From assembly GCA_036936605.1 (NCBI GenBank), contig JAUPFV010000003.1, positions 102,557,278 to 102,621,277 on the forward strand: DNA of 64,000 nt, written 5' to 3'. The position numbers were made by a program, and so were the translations under genes. Positions 23,001-34,261 of the stretch are shown one piece after another (position 1 is the stretch's first letter; every line of letters starts with the position of its first letter). Origin of the DNA: Limnanthes douglasii subsp. nivea. Lineage: Eukaryota > Streptophyta > Magnoliopsida > Brassicales > Limnanthaceae. The notes below the pieces were generated by a model. That model ran no database searches and was not told the origin of the DNA. It saw only the letters and a program-made list of their open reading frames with translations.

Positions 23001-26000
23001 TTATAAAAGATGTTGAAGGATCCTCCCTTGCTCGTCACAAAGGAAATAAGAACGTGGATTTATTTTTTCCATAACCATATAGAGACCCTCCCAATTTCGG
23101 GCCATCTTATTGAGGCACTTTTCCTTAGTATGGAGGAATACCTTCTTTAGAACTTTATCACCAACCTTGAAATCCCTCATTCTTACCTTAGAATCGTATC
23201 TACTCCTCATAAGAGTCTGATAATAAATCATGTTCAGATGAGCTTTAAATTTTTTTCCCTCAATCAAATCCAAATGTTCTCTTTTTGGTTCGTCATTCAG
23301 GTCTTCGGAATACTACGCTACTCTAAAAGAAGGTAAGGTAGATTCTACAGGACTAACAACATTTATCCCAAACGTTAAGGCAAAAAGAGTTTATTTAGTA
23401 GCCTTTCTAAGAGTTGTTCGACAAGCCCATAACAACTCTTGATAAATCTTGGGCCATTTCCCTACATCTTCTGTCAAATTCTTCTTTAAACCTTCTAAAA
23501 TAGATGTATTTGTCACCTCTACCTGACCATTTGCTTGGGGATGAAAAAGTGTAGAAAAATATTGTGTTATCCCTCTCGAAGCACAAAAAAAATCCATTTA
23601 TTTGTTGTTAAATTAAGGACCGTTATCAGTGGTAATTGTTTGAGGTACCCCAAAGAGACAACAAATACTGTTTACAATTAATTTAATTACATCATTGGAT
23701 TTTGTTCCAGACAATGGTTCAGCCTCTGCCCACTTCGTAAAATAGTCCACTGCCGCAATAATCATTTGACGTCTTCCAGAAGCCATTGGCAATGGTCCCA
23801 CAAAGTCTATTCCCTATCTGTCAAAAGAAATGGACATGAGTGGAACTGCAGGTTTATGAACAGATTTGGCAAATCGTTGATAAGTATCACAGGCTCGAAC
23901 TAGATTCCTAACGGCGTTCATAATCGAAGGCCAATAATACCCTGTAAGCAAAACTCGACGCGCAACGACTTGAACGCACAATGTGTTGAACCCTCTTTAT
24001 CATGTAACTTTGACAGAATTTCATGTGACTCATGTTTCTCAAGTATCACAATAATGGCCTACTCAACAATTTTTGTATAAAACCTCATCTAACACAATAT
24101 AGCCATATGCTTTACCTTTAACTTCTTAACTAGTTGCATATCTTGAGTCAGAGTTCATTTTAATAGAAATTCAGAATATCAGTTCTCCAATCACTTCGAA
24201 TTACATCTGGAGTGATGAAAACTTCTTCTGCATATTTACACTACTCTGAGCGGGTCAAAATCGAAGGACTCTTCTGTAATAAAATCCAAGGGTATTCTTC
24301 TGTGTATGCCACGGTTGCCAAAGAATCACCAACTGTATTGTCTTCTCGACTGATATGCTCTACAATAACGTGATCGAACAGAAGAGTCAGATTTCGAAGC
24401 TCTTGAAGATATACAATTAAATGGTCTTTTTTAACCTTCGGAAATTCCAGCCACTTGATTTGCTACTAACTGGGAATCTATTTCTAAACGAGCTAAAGTT
24501 TCCCCAAAAATTCCCGTAAACCTTAAACCAGCCAATGCAGCTTCATATTCAGCTTCATTGTTTGACGCATGAGAGGAAAATTTAATGGATTGAAACATTG
24601 TTTCCCCAGATAGAGCAATCCGCTGAACTCAAGCACTACATCCTAAAATGCTAGAACCCCCATCAGTTTGAACTATCCACATCGAACCGATTGGCAAGAC
24701 TTCTTTGTTCATTTATTCGTCTGATATACTTGAATGGAATTCAACAAGAAAAATTGTTAAGTTTTGGACCTTGATAGCCGTCCAAGGTGAAAAGATGATA
24801 TCAAAATCTCCGAACTCAACTGACCATTTGGTTATCCTCCCAAAAATATCATGGCGTTGTAAAACATTTTTCAGTGGAAATGAAGTTCGAACCTCAATAG
24901 TGTGAGCTTGAAAATATGGGCGTATTTCTTAGCAACCACTACTAAAGCCAGATCCAATTTTTCAAGATTCAAGTACCTTTTTTCTGCTGCCACTAAACTC
25001 TTGCTGACATAATATACTGGCTTCAAAATTCCCAAATCATCACTTATCAACACAACACTTACTGTAAAATCCGATATTGCAATATACAAAGAAAGATGTT
25101 TTCCAATTTAAGGCTTGGACAGTATTTTTGGTGAGGAAAATAATTGTTTAATGCTTTAAAAATCTGTTTCACATTCCAAGGTCCACTCAAATTATTTTAG
25201 TCTTCGTATCACTTTGAAGAAAGGGAAATATTTGTCAGAAAACCTTGAAATGAATCTATTAAGAGCAGTTAATCTTCCTCTTAATATTTACAATTCTTTG
25301 ATAGCTTGAGGTGATGTCATTAATACTAAAGCCTTTAGTTGTTCTGGGTCAGCTTATATTCCCTTTTCACTACTAATATAATCCAAGAAGTTTCCTGATC
25401 AAACTCCAAATGTACACTTCTCAAGATTTAACTTCAGTCTAATAGCCCTTAAATTCAAAAAATTCTCCTCTAAATCTTCCAAATGGTCATCATCTGCTAA
25501 GCTCTTGACCAACATGCCATCAATATACCTCCATATTGTTGCCGATCGGAGAAGCGAAGGTTTTATTCATTAATCTCTGATATGTTGCTCCAACATTTTT
25601 TGACCCAAAGGGCATAACCCTATAAAAATGCAAGCCTCAATCTGTGATATAGGTGGTACTCTCTTGATCCTTTCAATACATTTAAATTTTATTATACCCT
25701 GCCAAGGCATCCCTAAAAGAAAATATTATTTTCAGTAATGGAATCAATCAATTGGTTTATCCGAGGAACGGGGAATGGATCTTTAGGACAAGCTCGATTC
25801 AGATTTGTGAAGTCGGCGCACATTCACCATTTCCCATTCTTCTTTTTAACCACCACTGGGTTTTCCGTCCATAAAGGATATTGTGACTCCCTTATATGTC
25901 CGACCCTTGATAAACGATCCACCTCAGCAACGATAGCTTCTGCTTTCTCAAAAGAAAAAACACATCTTTTTTGTATAACACGTTTGACCTTCAGATTAAT

Positions 26001-26590
26001 TTCTAGGCTACGACATATCATTCCAACTGGAACTCCTACCACATCTTCTGTTTTCCAAGCGAAAATATGCAAATTGTGAAATAAAAAATCAACAACTATT
26101 GACGTAAAGTTGAGGTCAGTAAGGTTCCTACTCGATGTACTTTTCTATTATGAAAAACATATTCCTCTATATTTTCACTTACTGTTAAAGAACTTGGGGT
26201 TTCTCTCGGATCATCAACCCCTTCCTCAAGATCCAAGGTCAACCCCCCTGATTGTTATTCAGCCATTTTATCATCACTGTTTGGCCCTCAAATTTGAAGA
26301 GCTATGGTATAATACTATTTAGTAACCTTCTTATCACTTTGGATGACCCCCACACGATCTATGATGACATAATTTAAGAATTGGTGGACTGTTGATACAA
26401 GTGCATACATCCTTGAAAGCCAAGATCTCCAGAAAATAGCATTGTAGCTTGTTGGAAAATCCACAACCATAACAACACCTTGACCTTTTTTCTGAAAGGT
26501 CCCTTTCCCAATCTCACCTCTCCCTCAAACTCCCCAATTACTTGTATCGTTACTCCTGTAAAACCAATGATAGTACATTTTGATTGGGAA
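23001..26590 (-). pseudogene. Tat-2 pol remnant: RT, two RNase H domains, integrase
   Basis: From the right on the minus strand: the RT start (26072-25830) reads EVDRLSRVGHIRESQYPLW and NPVVVKKKNGKW. The RT active-site box near 25530 is YIDG in place of YIDD. The RNase H segment (25089-24871) includes PVYYVSKSLVAAEKRYLNLEK. A second RNase H lies near 24700-24300. The integrase core (23801-23391) has DYFTKWAEAEPLSGTKS, TITTDNGP and FHPQANGQVEVTN, and its C-terminus (23273-23001) has RKVFLHTKEK-like and RNWEGLYMVMEK. Numerous stops and frameshifts are present. Confidence 0.85.
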
Positions 26591-26592
26591 AT

Positions 26593-28640
26593 CTAAGGAG
26601 GATTACGTATTCTATCATAAGTTGTCTTGAAAGGAACGTTTGTAGAGCTCCTTGTATCCATCAGCACGCGTCGGATTTCAACACCAGATACCTCTAATCC
26701 AATAACCACCGCATCTTTATGAGGACCTACGGTGTCTCTCAGATCATCATTATCAAAAAGAATAAAATGAACATCTCTTTTTCCATACAGATGAGTAGAC
26801 ATCCTTCCTTTATCTGAGTCGCTAAGCTTAGTACGTTCCTTTTCTAGAACTGACAGTATTACCGGTCATAGTGTCTCCTCGAAGAATTACCAAGGGCTCA
26901 AAATATTTGCATAGACTTTGAACTCGGCTTTGTTTCACTGGCTCATCCACTGCCATCAAAATCAATCGATTCAGATTTGTATCTAAATATTTTGATGCAA
27001 TATTGAAATCATCAATCTTGGAATCCATAATCATTAAATTGTCTGCTTGTGAATTTGAATTTGCTGCCTATGAAGTCGATGTTATAGGAGCCTTTAAAGA
27101 ATTATTTACCCTTTCACATACCATAAACTTTCCATTCTCAATTGGGGTATGTACCTCATTCTTCAAAGCAATGCAGTCTGTAGTATCATCTCCGATGTCA
27201 TTATGATACTTACAAAACCTGTTATTTCGTTCTTCCCTTAGCCTATTTATCGGAGTCGGGTTCTTGAAAATCACATATCATTTTATTTTTTCATAGATTG
27301 TAGCAACATTTTTAGTTAAATTGGCATAGTACTCTGGCCTTACCCACTGATTGGGCCTCGATGTATAAAACTGATACCCTGTTGCTTGAGTTGAATACCC
27401 TCTAGTTCGAAGAGGTAAGTTATTGTTGTTCCTCAGACGCGTTTTGGGCTAAATTCGAAGACTGCCCTTGATTGTTTGGCACATGCCCTGAGCTCTTTTG
27501 ACTATTCCTAACCACTCCTCAAACTCTAGTCGATTCTTCTACCTTGATTTGATATTCTACTTGAGCCATCAGCGCTCCAAAATTCAAATATCTTTGTTTC
27601 GTTGTTTCATTCGCTAGATCTCTTCGTAACAACCCTTATCTAAATGCTGCCATTGATACCAATTTCTCACAATTGTCCAAACCAACTTTCGTTAATATAA
27701 ATCGCTTAATGTAGTCCTTCAGCTTTTCTTCTACCGTTTATTTACATTGTATAATTGTATCTCCATTTGCCCGCATCTTTTTACTTCCCACAAATTATTT
27801 TCGGAAAACTGTGTAAGAATCTATGAAATTAGAAATGGATACCTTCAGAATCTTGTTGTACCACTTCAAAGTCGTTCCTTTGAATGTTCGGGAGAAATCT
27901 CTGTAGACCAGCCTATCATCGTCATGGAAATTCATCATGTAATTTTTAAACTGTTCGATATGGTCATTGGGGTCTTGCATCCCATCGAATTTTTCAACCT
28001 TCAAGATATTAAACCGCTTCGAAATAAAGATAGACCTTATTTTCGTTTTCAGAGGAGAATATCTCCAATCAACTCCTTGAATATATTCGTTATCATTCCC
28101 CTTTCCCATGACAACATATAAATCTGATCGTCCATCACATTGTACTGATTCTAAGTGTTCCATTCACACCATTCAACTTCCCTCAATCATCGTGGTATAC
28201 TTTGCTTCCTAGCTTTGTACTCTTTCGTGATTTTTGAGGTCGATCTTTTTCTTCTTTCGAAGATTCTCGATACCTCTTAAACTCAGATCCTGAACTTTCT
28301 ATTTCTTCGTCACTGGATACAACATACATCAGTTTGTATTTTGTATATTTTCGTGAAGTGTGACACTCTTAAAATAATTCAAAATGAGATTTTTTCTGCT
28401 TACTTTGAACTTGGCGAGCTGTGCAAGATCGATCAGACTGATTGTCAGCGTCATTCTTGCAATCCATCTGCTCACCTCTGATTTTAACCTAGCTGATTGA
28501 ATATCTTGTTCTCTCTGGCCGTACTTCTCATTCAAAGTTGTAATTTTATCCACTAGTTGATTCGTTTGTATTTCAATGTTTGATTGAGTTTATCGAGCCG
28601 GAACAGACTCATCTTGTTTATCATCCCCTCATTGCAAGTC
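26593..28640 (-). pseudogene. Tat-2 gag and protease remnant
   Basis: The gag core at 28163-27795 reads LKVEKFDGMQDPNDHIEQF and LKWYNKILK. The gag C-terminal region with NNRFCKYHNDIGDDT (C-x2-H spacing, zinc-binding-like) lies at 27274-27068. The protease at 26802-26593 has the active-site triad changed to DTR (VLMDTRSSTN, compare LVDTGSSANI in Tat-3). The acidic/basic N-terminal part extends to about 28640. Stops separate the blocks. It encoded particle proteins and the aspartic protease that processes them. Confidence 0.8.
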
Positions 28641-28770
28641 ATGCTTTAACGTTTCGACAACTGCTCAAACTAGTGGATCACTTACGTTTCTTGAATTTAA
28701 TGTTGATTAAAACAACTTTCAAATATTGAACAAGAACAAGGAAAATAAATTAAAATTCTAGGTACCACTT

Positions 28771-29084
28771 TGATGAGGATTTTATATGGTCCGTAGGGTA
28801 GAATAAAGCAAAGTAGAGAAGTTGATAGATGTAGAGAGAAGTAGTTTCTAGAGAGAGAAAGTCAAGAAGTGAAAGTAGTTTAATCTCAAAAGTTAGAGTC
28901 CTTTCTTAGTTCAGCCCTAGCCATTATCCATAAACGCATAATGGAAACGGTTACACAAAAGGTCTAATTGCATATTACTCCCTCATTAATACATAAAACT
29001 CTAATCTATCATATAATCATACACTTTATCATATAAGGTTTTATTCATTTATACTTTGATTCCTAAAATTCTATTTCCTTATCA
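28771..29084 (-). repeat. Probable Tat-2 5' LTR
   Basis: Starts TGATGAGG and ends CTTATCA on the plus strand, the same termini as the Tat-1 LTRs, and lies immediately upstream of gag. Read on the minus strand, CATCA is followed by AAGTGGTACC, a degraded primer-binding position. No second LTR exists for comparison, so the right boundary is an inference. Confidence 0.55.
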
Positions 29085-30590
29085 ACCCATATATACACAA
29101 AATAAAACTCTGTTGCATATTGGCTAGTAAAGTGGATACACAAATGTAAATTCAAGCAATACTTAACCTACGTTATAATTCCTAATTAGCTATGAGCTAT
29201 TGCGCTTTGAGACAACTTATAAGTTGAATTTTTTAAAAAACTTAACTAAGAATTTATGACATATTCTTATCCTTTCCTAAATTGAGTTTATATCATTTAC
29301 TTCTCTACACTCTACAAAAATATCATCTCAAATTATATCAAATTGTTTACACTGTTACTAATAATATTTTCAACAAGTACTACTACCTGACAAAAAACCT
29401 TACAGGTCTCTCAATGTAAGACATGGTTTTGTTCTACCACCCTTTAAGGCTTATTGAAAGCTAGAATGAAATCGAAGATGTTCGTCCTATCTCTAAATAT
29501 GAATTTCGAAGCATAAATAGATTTCAGTTCTCTGAAAACATTGGAGCCTAAGTAATGAAAGAAGATATAAAGCTTACCTATAGTCTTGGAGCTTCATTTA
29601 TGGTCTTTTGGATTGATTTAAAACAAGATGAAGCAATTAATAGATTGTTGCAAATTTATTCGAGTAATAATTTTGTTCAATAATTTTGAATTTTATAATA
29701 TAAAATTTAAGATTATTAATTAATCCAATAAAAAATTTATAGTTTAAGTTTAGGTTTTTTATTTTAAAAGTTATGAGAGAAAATTAAGGAAGTATATATA
29801 TATAAAATAACCGCGGATATAAATTTATAACAGATATATTTGTTATGTGATCCGAAATAAATAAATCTTCTGGAAAAAAAAATCCTCAAAAAATAAAAAT
29901 CAATATATTTTGATTAAATATATATATATGATTTTTTTATATTTCATAAATTAGATTATTTTTTAAAAATAATTTAAGAAAATAGTTATTTTAAATTTAA
30001 GATAGTTATAGATATAACCACCAACTAATTAAATATAACTATTAAAATTAAAATATGTGTTTATATTATCGGTAAATAAACAATTTTTTTTATAGATAAC
30101 AAATAGATCTACCGTCAATTGAAATATAGAAAAACTAAAAAAAAATGCCAGCAAATTTTGATATGATATGAAAAATCTAAAAAGTAGGATCTTAGAGAGA
30201 GATTGTATCGTAAGAGCATCCCCAACTGATACTCTATTTTTTAGGTAAATATAGATAGTATTTAAGTAATGTAAATTTAAATATTATCTTTTTCTTCCTA
30301 TTGATAAGGTATATATAAATTAAATAAATTTTATGTATTGTGTAACTGCTACTACAAATATAGCTACCATAATTTAAACTAATAAATATAGATAGTCTTT
30401 TAGCGCATCTGTTGTAAAGAAAAAAATCATATATAAATCATATATTACTTTAAACTGTGAATTAGCGCATCTGTTGGGATGCTCTAAAACGGTAAATAGG
30501 TGTTATCTCAAAGAAAAAAATTAATTTATAATAGTTAAATCTCATATCTATTCCATATACCTGGTCTCTTGGATGCTCTAAAGCTGTATT
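29085..30590. other. AT-rich upstream region of MED9
   Basis: I see no gene or clear mobile element. 29380-29680 has a slightly higher GC content and may be old transposon debris. 29700-30560 is AT-rich intergenic sequence with short TA runs. Confidence 0.5.
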
Positions 30591-30610
30591 AACGTGTGCC
30601 AAGACTTAAT

Positions 30611-30646
30611 AATAGGCCCATCTCACTGTTTGACTCTATTTATAGT
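30611..30646 (+). promoter_or_regulatory. Candidate MED9 core promoter elements
   Basis: GGCCCA at 30615-30620 is the reverse of the plant site II (TGGGCC) element seen in many housekeeping promoters. CTATTTATAG at about 30637-30646 is a TATA-like box about 45-55 bp upstream of the start codon. Both are only motif matches. Confidence 0.4.
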
Positions 30647-30691
30647 TTTCCAGTAACACAAATCGAAGGAACACTTCTAGTATCGAGCACC

Positions 30692-31618
30692 ATGGATCAA
30701 TTCTCAGGAGGAAATTGGAGTACGGTCCCAAACAACAATAACAATTATGTATCAACAACACCTTCGAATCAAGATCATAACTTCCTCGATCAACAACAAC
30801 AATTTCAGTATCAGCAACAGCAACACTTCCAACCCCAACCGCAGCAACCACCACGTATCGTACGGAAACCCTTCCAACCCCAACCGCAGCAACCACCACC
30901 TATCGTACAGCAACCCCAACCACAGCAACAACAGCAGCAGAACCAACAGCACCAATCGCTCGCTTCACATTTCCACCTTTCTCCTGTCAGTAAATTCTTC
31001 AATTCATGCATCTCCAAATCTTCATTTCTGTTGATTCTTATTTATCATCGATCTCTGGTTTTCTGCCCACAGTTAGTCGAGAAATTAGCCGATGTGATTG
31101 AGAATGGAGCAAGGGACCAGCAATCTGATTCATTGGTTCTTTCTCTGGTTTATTCTAGGGTTTCGTTAGGTCTTGTGTTAAAATGCTTTATTGATTTGTT
31201 CTTTGTGATTAGGTTACTGAAGTGAACAACCATTTTGAGAAATGGCAGCAACTCTTGAACTCTATATCTGATTCCATAAGCTCCAGAGCTATGGTAATTG
31301 TATAGTGAAATTAGTAGAATTTACAATTTGTGTTAGGTTTTTATTTGTATAATTGGTACTGTTTTTTTGATATTGGGTGTAGACTGTTGATAACTGGTGG
31401 TATTTTTTTTATATTCGGTGTAGACTGTTGATGGACAGAAACAGAAGCTTGAAGAAACTGAGCAAATGCTTACTCAAAGAAGGTTCGATGTTTCTCCATA
31501 ACTTTTCATTTCTGATGGTGTGTATTGAATTCATATTTTTAAAATCGATAACAGGGATTTGATTGCCAAGTATAAAAACTCTATAGAGGACATGGTCAAG
31601 ACTGACCCGTCTCTGTAA
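30692..31618 (+). CDS. MED9: Mediator of RNA polymerase II transcription subunit 9
   Basis: MED9 is a middle-module subunit of the nuclear Mediator complex, which links transcription factors to RNA polymerase II. Five exons join in frame: 30692-30985, 31073-31135, 31213-31293, 31424-31482, 31555-31618, giving 561 nt (186 residues), close to other plant MED9 proteins. The start MDQFSGGNWS is typical of plant MED9, so I chose this ATG. Residues 1-95 are Gln/Pro-rich, including two 15-residue repeats (30827-30916). The conserved C-terminal helical domain follows: LVEKLADVIENGARDQQSDS, FEKWQQLLNSISDSI, QKQKLEETEQMLTQRRDLIA. All introns are GT-AG. A 3'-UTR intron (31620-32222) is likely. A partial paralogue lies at 54848-56040. 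Confidence 0.93.
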
Positions 31619-32300
31619 GGTAAGGTAACAAAATTCCTTACTTGAACATCGTTGGACTCAAGTATGTTTTAGTATATTTTTGGAATAGCTTGCTAATCTT
31701 GTAGGAGATTATGATCGGAAAAAGATTCTATTATTTGCCCCAAACCATAAAGAATTTTTCATTTAAATCTGTATGCTAATGCTGGAAAGATTATCATCTA
31801 TAGAATCGATTAGGAAATTAGTTAAGTTATAGGATATACTTGTAGAATTGATTAGAAAAGAATTCTTTTGTTTTTATATATACTTGTAGAATTGATTAGA
31901 AAAGAATTCTTTTGTTTTTATATGTACTACTTTTTCCCTGTGTTCATGGTATGTTGCTAAGTTAGAATTAGCGCTAAAAGAGTGAGGCAAGTATAAAAAT
32001 AAGACCTCCACTATTTGTCAGCTTTAAAACATAATTTAGTTTAGGAATCCTCCATCTACTGTAGTGTTTTTATTTTCAGTGTTCTAAGCACCATTTGTGC
32101 AGTCTAAAGAAATTATTTATGGGAATATAAACTTGTTCAGTCAGGCTTAGTTTTTATGATTTATGATACACTCTTTGACCGATAGATACACTATCATCAT
32201 TTTCTGTTCTGCTTCTTTTCAGGTTGAATTGCACGGTTGGTTCTGAACCAGATTTGTAGAACCTGTTTGGAATGGGAGATTTTTTTCTTAACATATTTCC
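31619..32300 (+). other. MED9 3' UTR with probable intron
   Basis: Just after the stop, AAG|GTAAGG can act as a donor, and TTCTTTTCAG ends at 32222. The short exon after it (GTTGAATTGCACGG) is conserved in both paralogous copies (about 56023 and 58504). That supports a real transcribed exon. Two 44-bp tandem units (31835-31878, 31879-31922) lie inside the intron. Confidence 0.55.
31835..31922. repeat. 44-bp tandem duplication in the MED9 3'-UTR intron
   Basis: Two adjoining units begin TATACTTGTAGAATTGATTA and are almost identical by eye. Confidence 0.9.
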
Positions 32301-32910
32301 TAATCCTCTTTCCAAATCAGGCTAGGGATAGGGATATCTTCTGAATATTCAGAATTGTTTATTGTTTCACTTTTTCTTGTTTTTAATTTTCCTCTTCTTT
32401 TTTTATTAGTTAGCTCTGTTAAATCCTAATGGACTTGAGTTAGTTTCTAAAGGTACATATTCTTATCAGCTTCTTTTATTATAATTAATTTTTTGCACAA
32501 ATATTTGTCCTACAATAGATTTTATTTTATGCAATTTAGACAATAACTTGATTTCATTTTATCCAATTTTAAAAAAAAGTTATTAAATATTAAATACAAT
32601 ATAAAGCATAAAAAAGAATAAGTATAAGATATATTATAACAACTTTGTCCGCAATTTTATCACAAAATAATAAAATTCATTTTTCATTGATTTAAGAGAC
32701 AAATTTATTTTAAAAATATCTTCTGTATTTTGTTTTCCTCCTACTTTCTTCTCCCTGCAAAAATAGAAAAAAAAATTAAATATAAACCTAACTTAAAAAA
32801 TATGAAAAATTACCATTCAAAACTTCTTTCCCAATAGACCTCTTCTTGGAAATTTTTCTTCTCTTTGATTGCTGATCTTCTCTTCTTCCTTAGCTCTATG
32901 ATTCCATGCT

Positions 32911-34176
32911 ATGGATTCTAATACAAACAAACTTCCAACTCTTGAAGCGTTCCCGGCTCTTCACCATGAAATCGGATTTTCAAAGGCTAGAAAATCCTTT
33001 GCAGAAACTGCCCGACAGTCCATTTCAAACACAGATCATAGCCTTGAACTCAAGCCTGAATTCTATAAAGAAGAGGACGATCATTTCACAATACAATATT
33101 CGAAAGAGGTAAAAGATTTCTTGCTTGAAAATTCTTCTACTACTATCATTGGTAAGTTCAGTGAAGGTATCCCAAGAAAAGCTGTGCTAGAAGGATTCCT
33201 TCAAACCTTCAAATTCAATGGATCCTACAAATACACCAGCCTCGACTCGAGGCATGTTGTTATTGAATTTCAGTGGAAAGAAGATGTTAGCAACATCGGG
33301 TCCAAAAATGTTTGGAACATAGAAGGAAAGACAGTGAGAATCTTAAGATGGGATTCTGAATTCAATAAAAAATTTGAAAGCCCAAGGTCTTTGGTGTGGA
33401 TTCGCCTTGAAAGGATTCCTGAATTCATGTATAATAAAATGATTATACATAACCTGGCTTCAACAATCGGTACCACTTACAAAGTAATTGTTCCTGAAAA
33501 CAAGGCTGCAATGAATGCTTGTTTTGTCCATGTTGAGATTGATGTATCCAGAAGATTAAAATACAGATTATAGATTGGTTTTGGGTCTAACGATGTCTGT
33601 TGGATCAACATAAGCTACAAGAATGTACCACCATACTGTAACGCCTGTTATCATATGGGTCATAAAGAGGAAGATTGTAAAAAGATGGAAAAGAAAAATC
33701 AGCAAGATAAAGAAGATGAGAAGACTGAAAATCGTGAAGGAAGTGAAAAAGATAATGCTAAGATCAACAGTGAAGAATTAAGAAGAGCTTCAATAAGTGA
33801 AGTTAATGACAAAGATGTTACTGAAAAAGAAGAAACTCTTCAGGAACCAAGAACGTCTTTAAACAGCTCAAGTAACATTCAAACCTTTAGCAAGGTTTAT
33901 AGAAGAAAGTTGAAATCAGTTATAACAACCAAGGATAAAATTCTTGAGGAAAAAGATAATATAAGTGCTGAATGTGACAAAAACAACGATTCTGGTGAAA
34001 ACAATATGGAAGTTATTGAAGCATTGCATAGGTTTGATCAAGATTTTGCTCAAAGCAATCTCCATTTTGAAGAAAATAATATGATTCAAAACATGGGCAG
34101 CTGTGAAAACTCCCTTAGAAAATATGCCTACAATAGTGACTTTGGTGTCATCATAAGTGGAAAGCTTAAATCTTAA
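32911..34176 (+). pseudogene. LINE-B ORF1: DUF4283 RNA-binding domain and zinc knuckle
   Basis: One frame runs 32911-34176 with a single TAG at 33571-33573. Residues about 50-220 form the DUF4283-type domain (FTIQYSKEVKDFLLENS, VVIEFQWKEDVSNIG, PRSLVWIRLERIPEF). After the stop the zinc knuckle reads CNACYHMGHKEEDC (C-x2-C-x4-H-x4-C), with all four ligands present. The remaining third is a charged Lys/Glu-rich tail. The protein would bind the element RNA. The start MDSNTNKLPTLEAFPAL is the first ATG of the open frame. Confidence 0.85.
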
Positions 34177-34261
34177 ATGAAAAGAAGAAAATCCAAGAAG
34201 TTTACCATCAACTCTCCGTCTAAGAAAGGAGAAACGTCGAAACAAAAATCTCTATCAGATA

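Larger units (their letters stand above)
20080..29084 (-). mobile_element. Tat-2, Ty3/gypsy Tat-lineage element lacking its 3' LTR
   Basis: Minus-strand gag (28553-27068), protease (26802-26593), RT, two RNase H domains and integrase (23801-23001) lie beside an opposite-strand gene on the plus strand (20140-22283). A probable 5' LTR lies at 28771-29084, starting TGATGAGG and ending CTTATCA. No matching LTR exists at the left, where the antisense gene begins abruptly next to LINE-C. The element is therefore truncated at its 3' end. Heavy frame damage suggests age. Confidence 0.85.

Noticed and set aside
30596..30691. N-terminal extension of MED9 in frame upstream of ATG 30692
   Set aside because: It begins at GTG, has no conserved residues, and plant MED9 proteins start MDQFSGG at 30692.
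30636..31017. Cys/Trp/Gly-rich minus-strand frames over MED9 exon 1
   Set aside because: Reverse readings of the Gln/Pro-coding tract of MED9.
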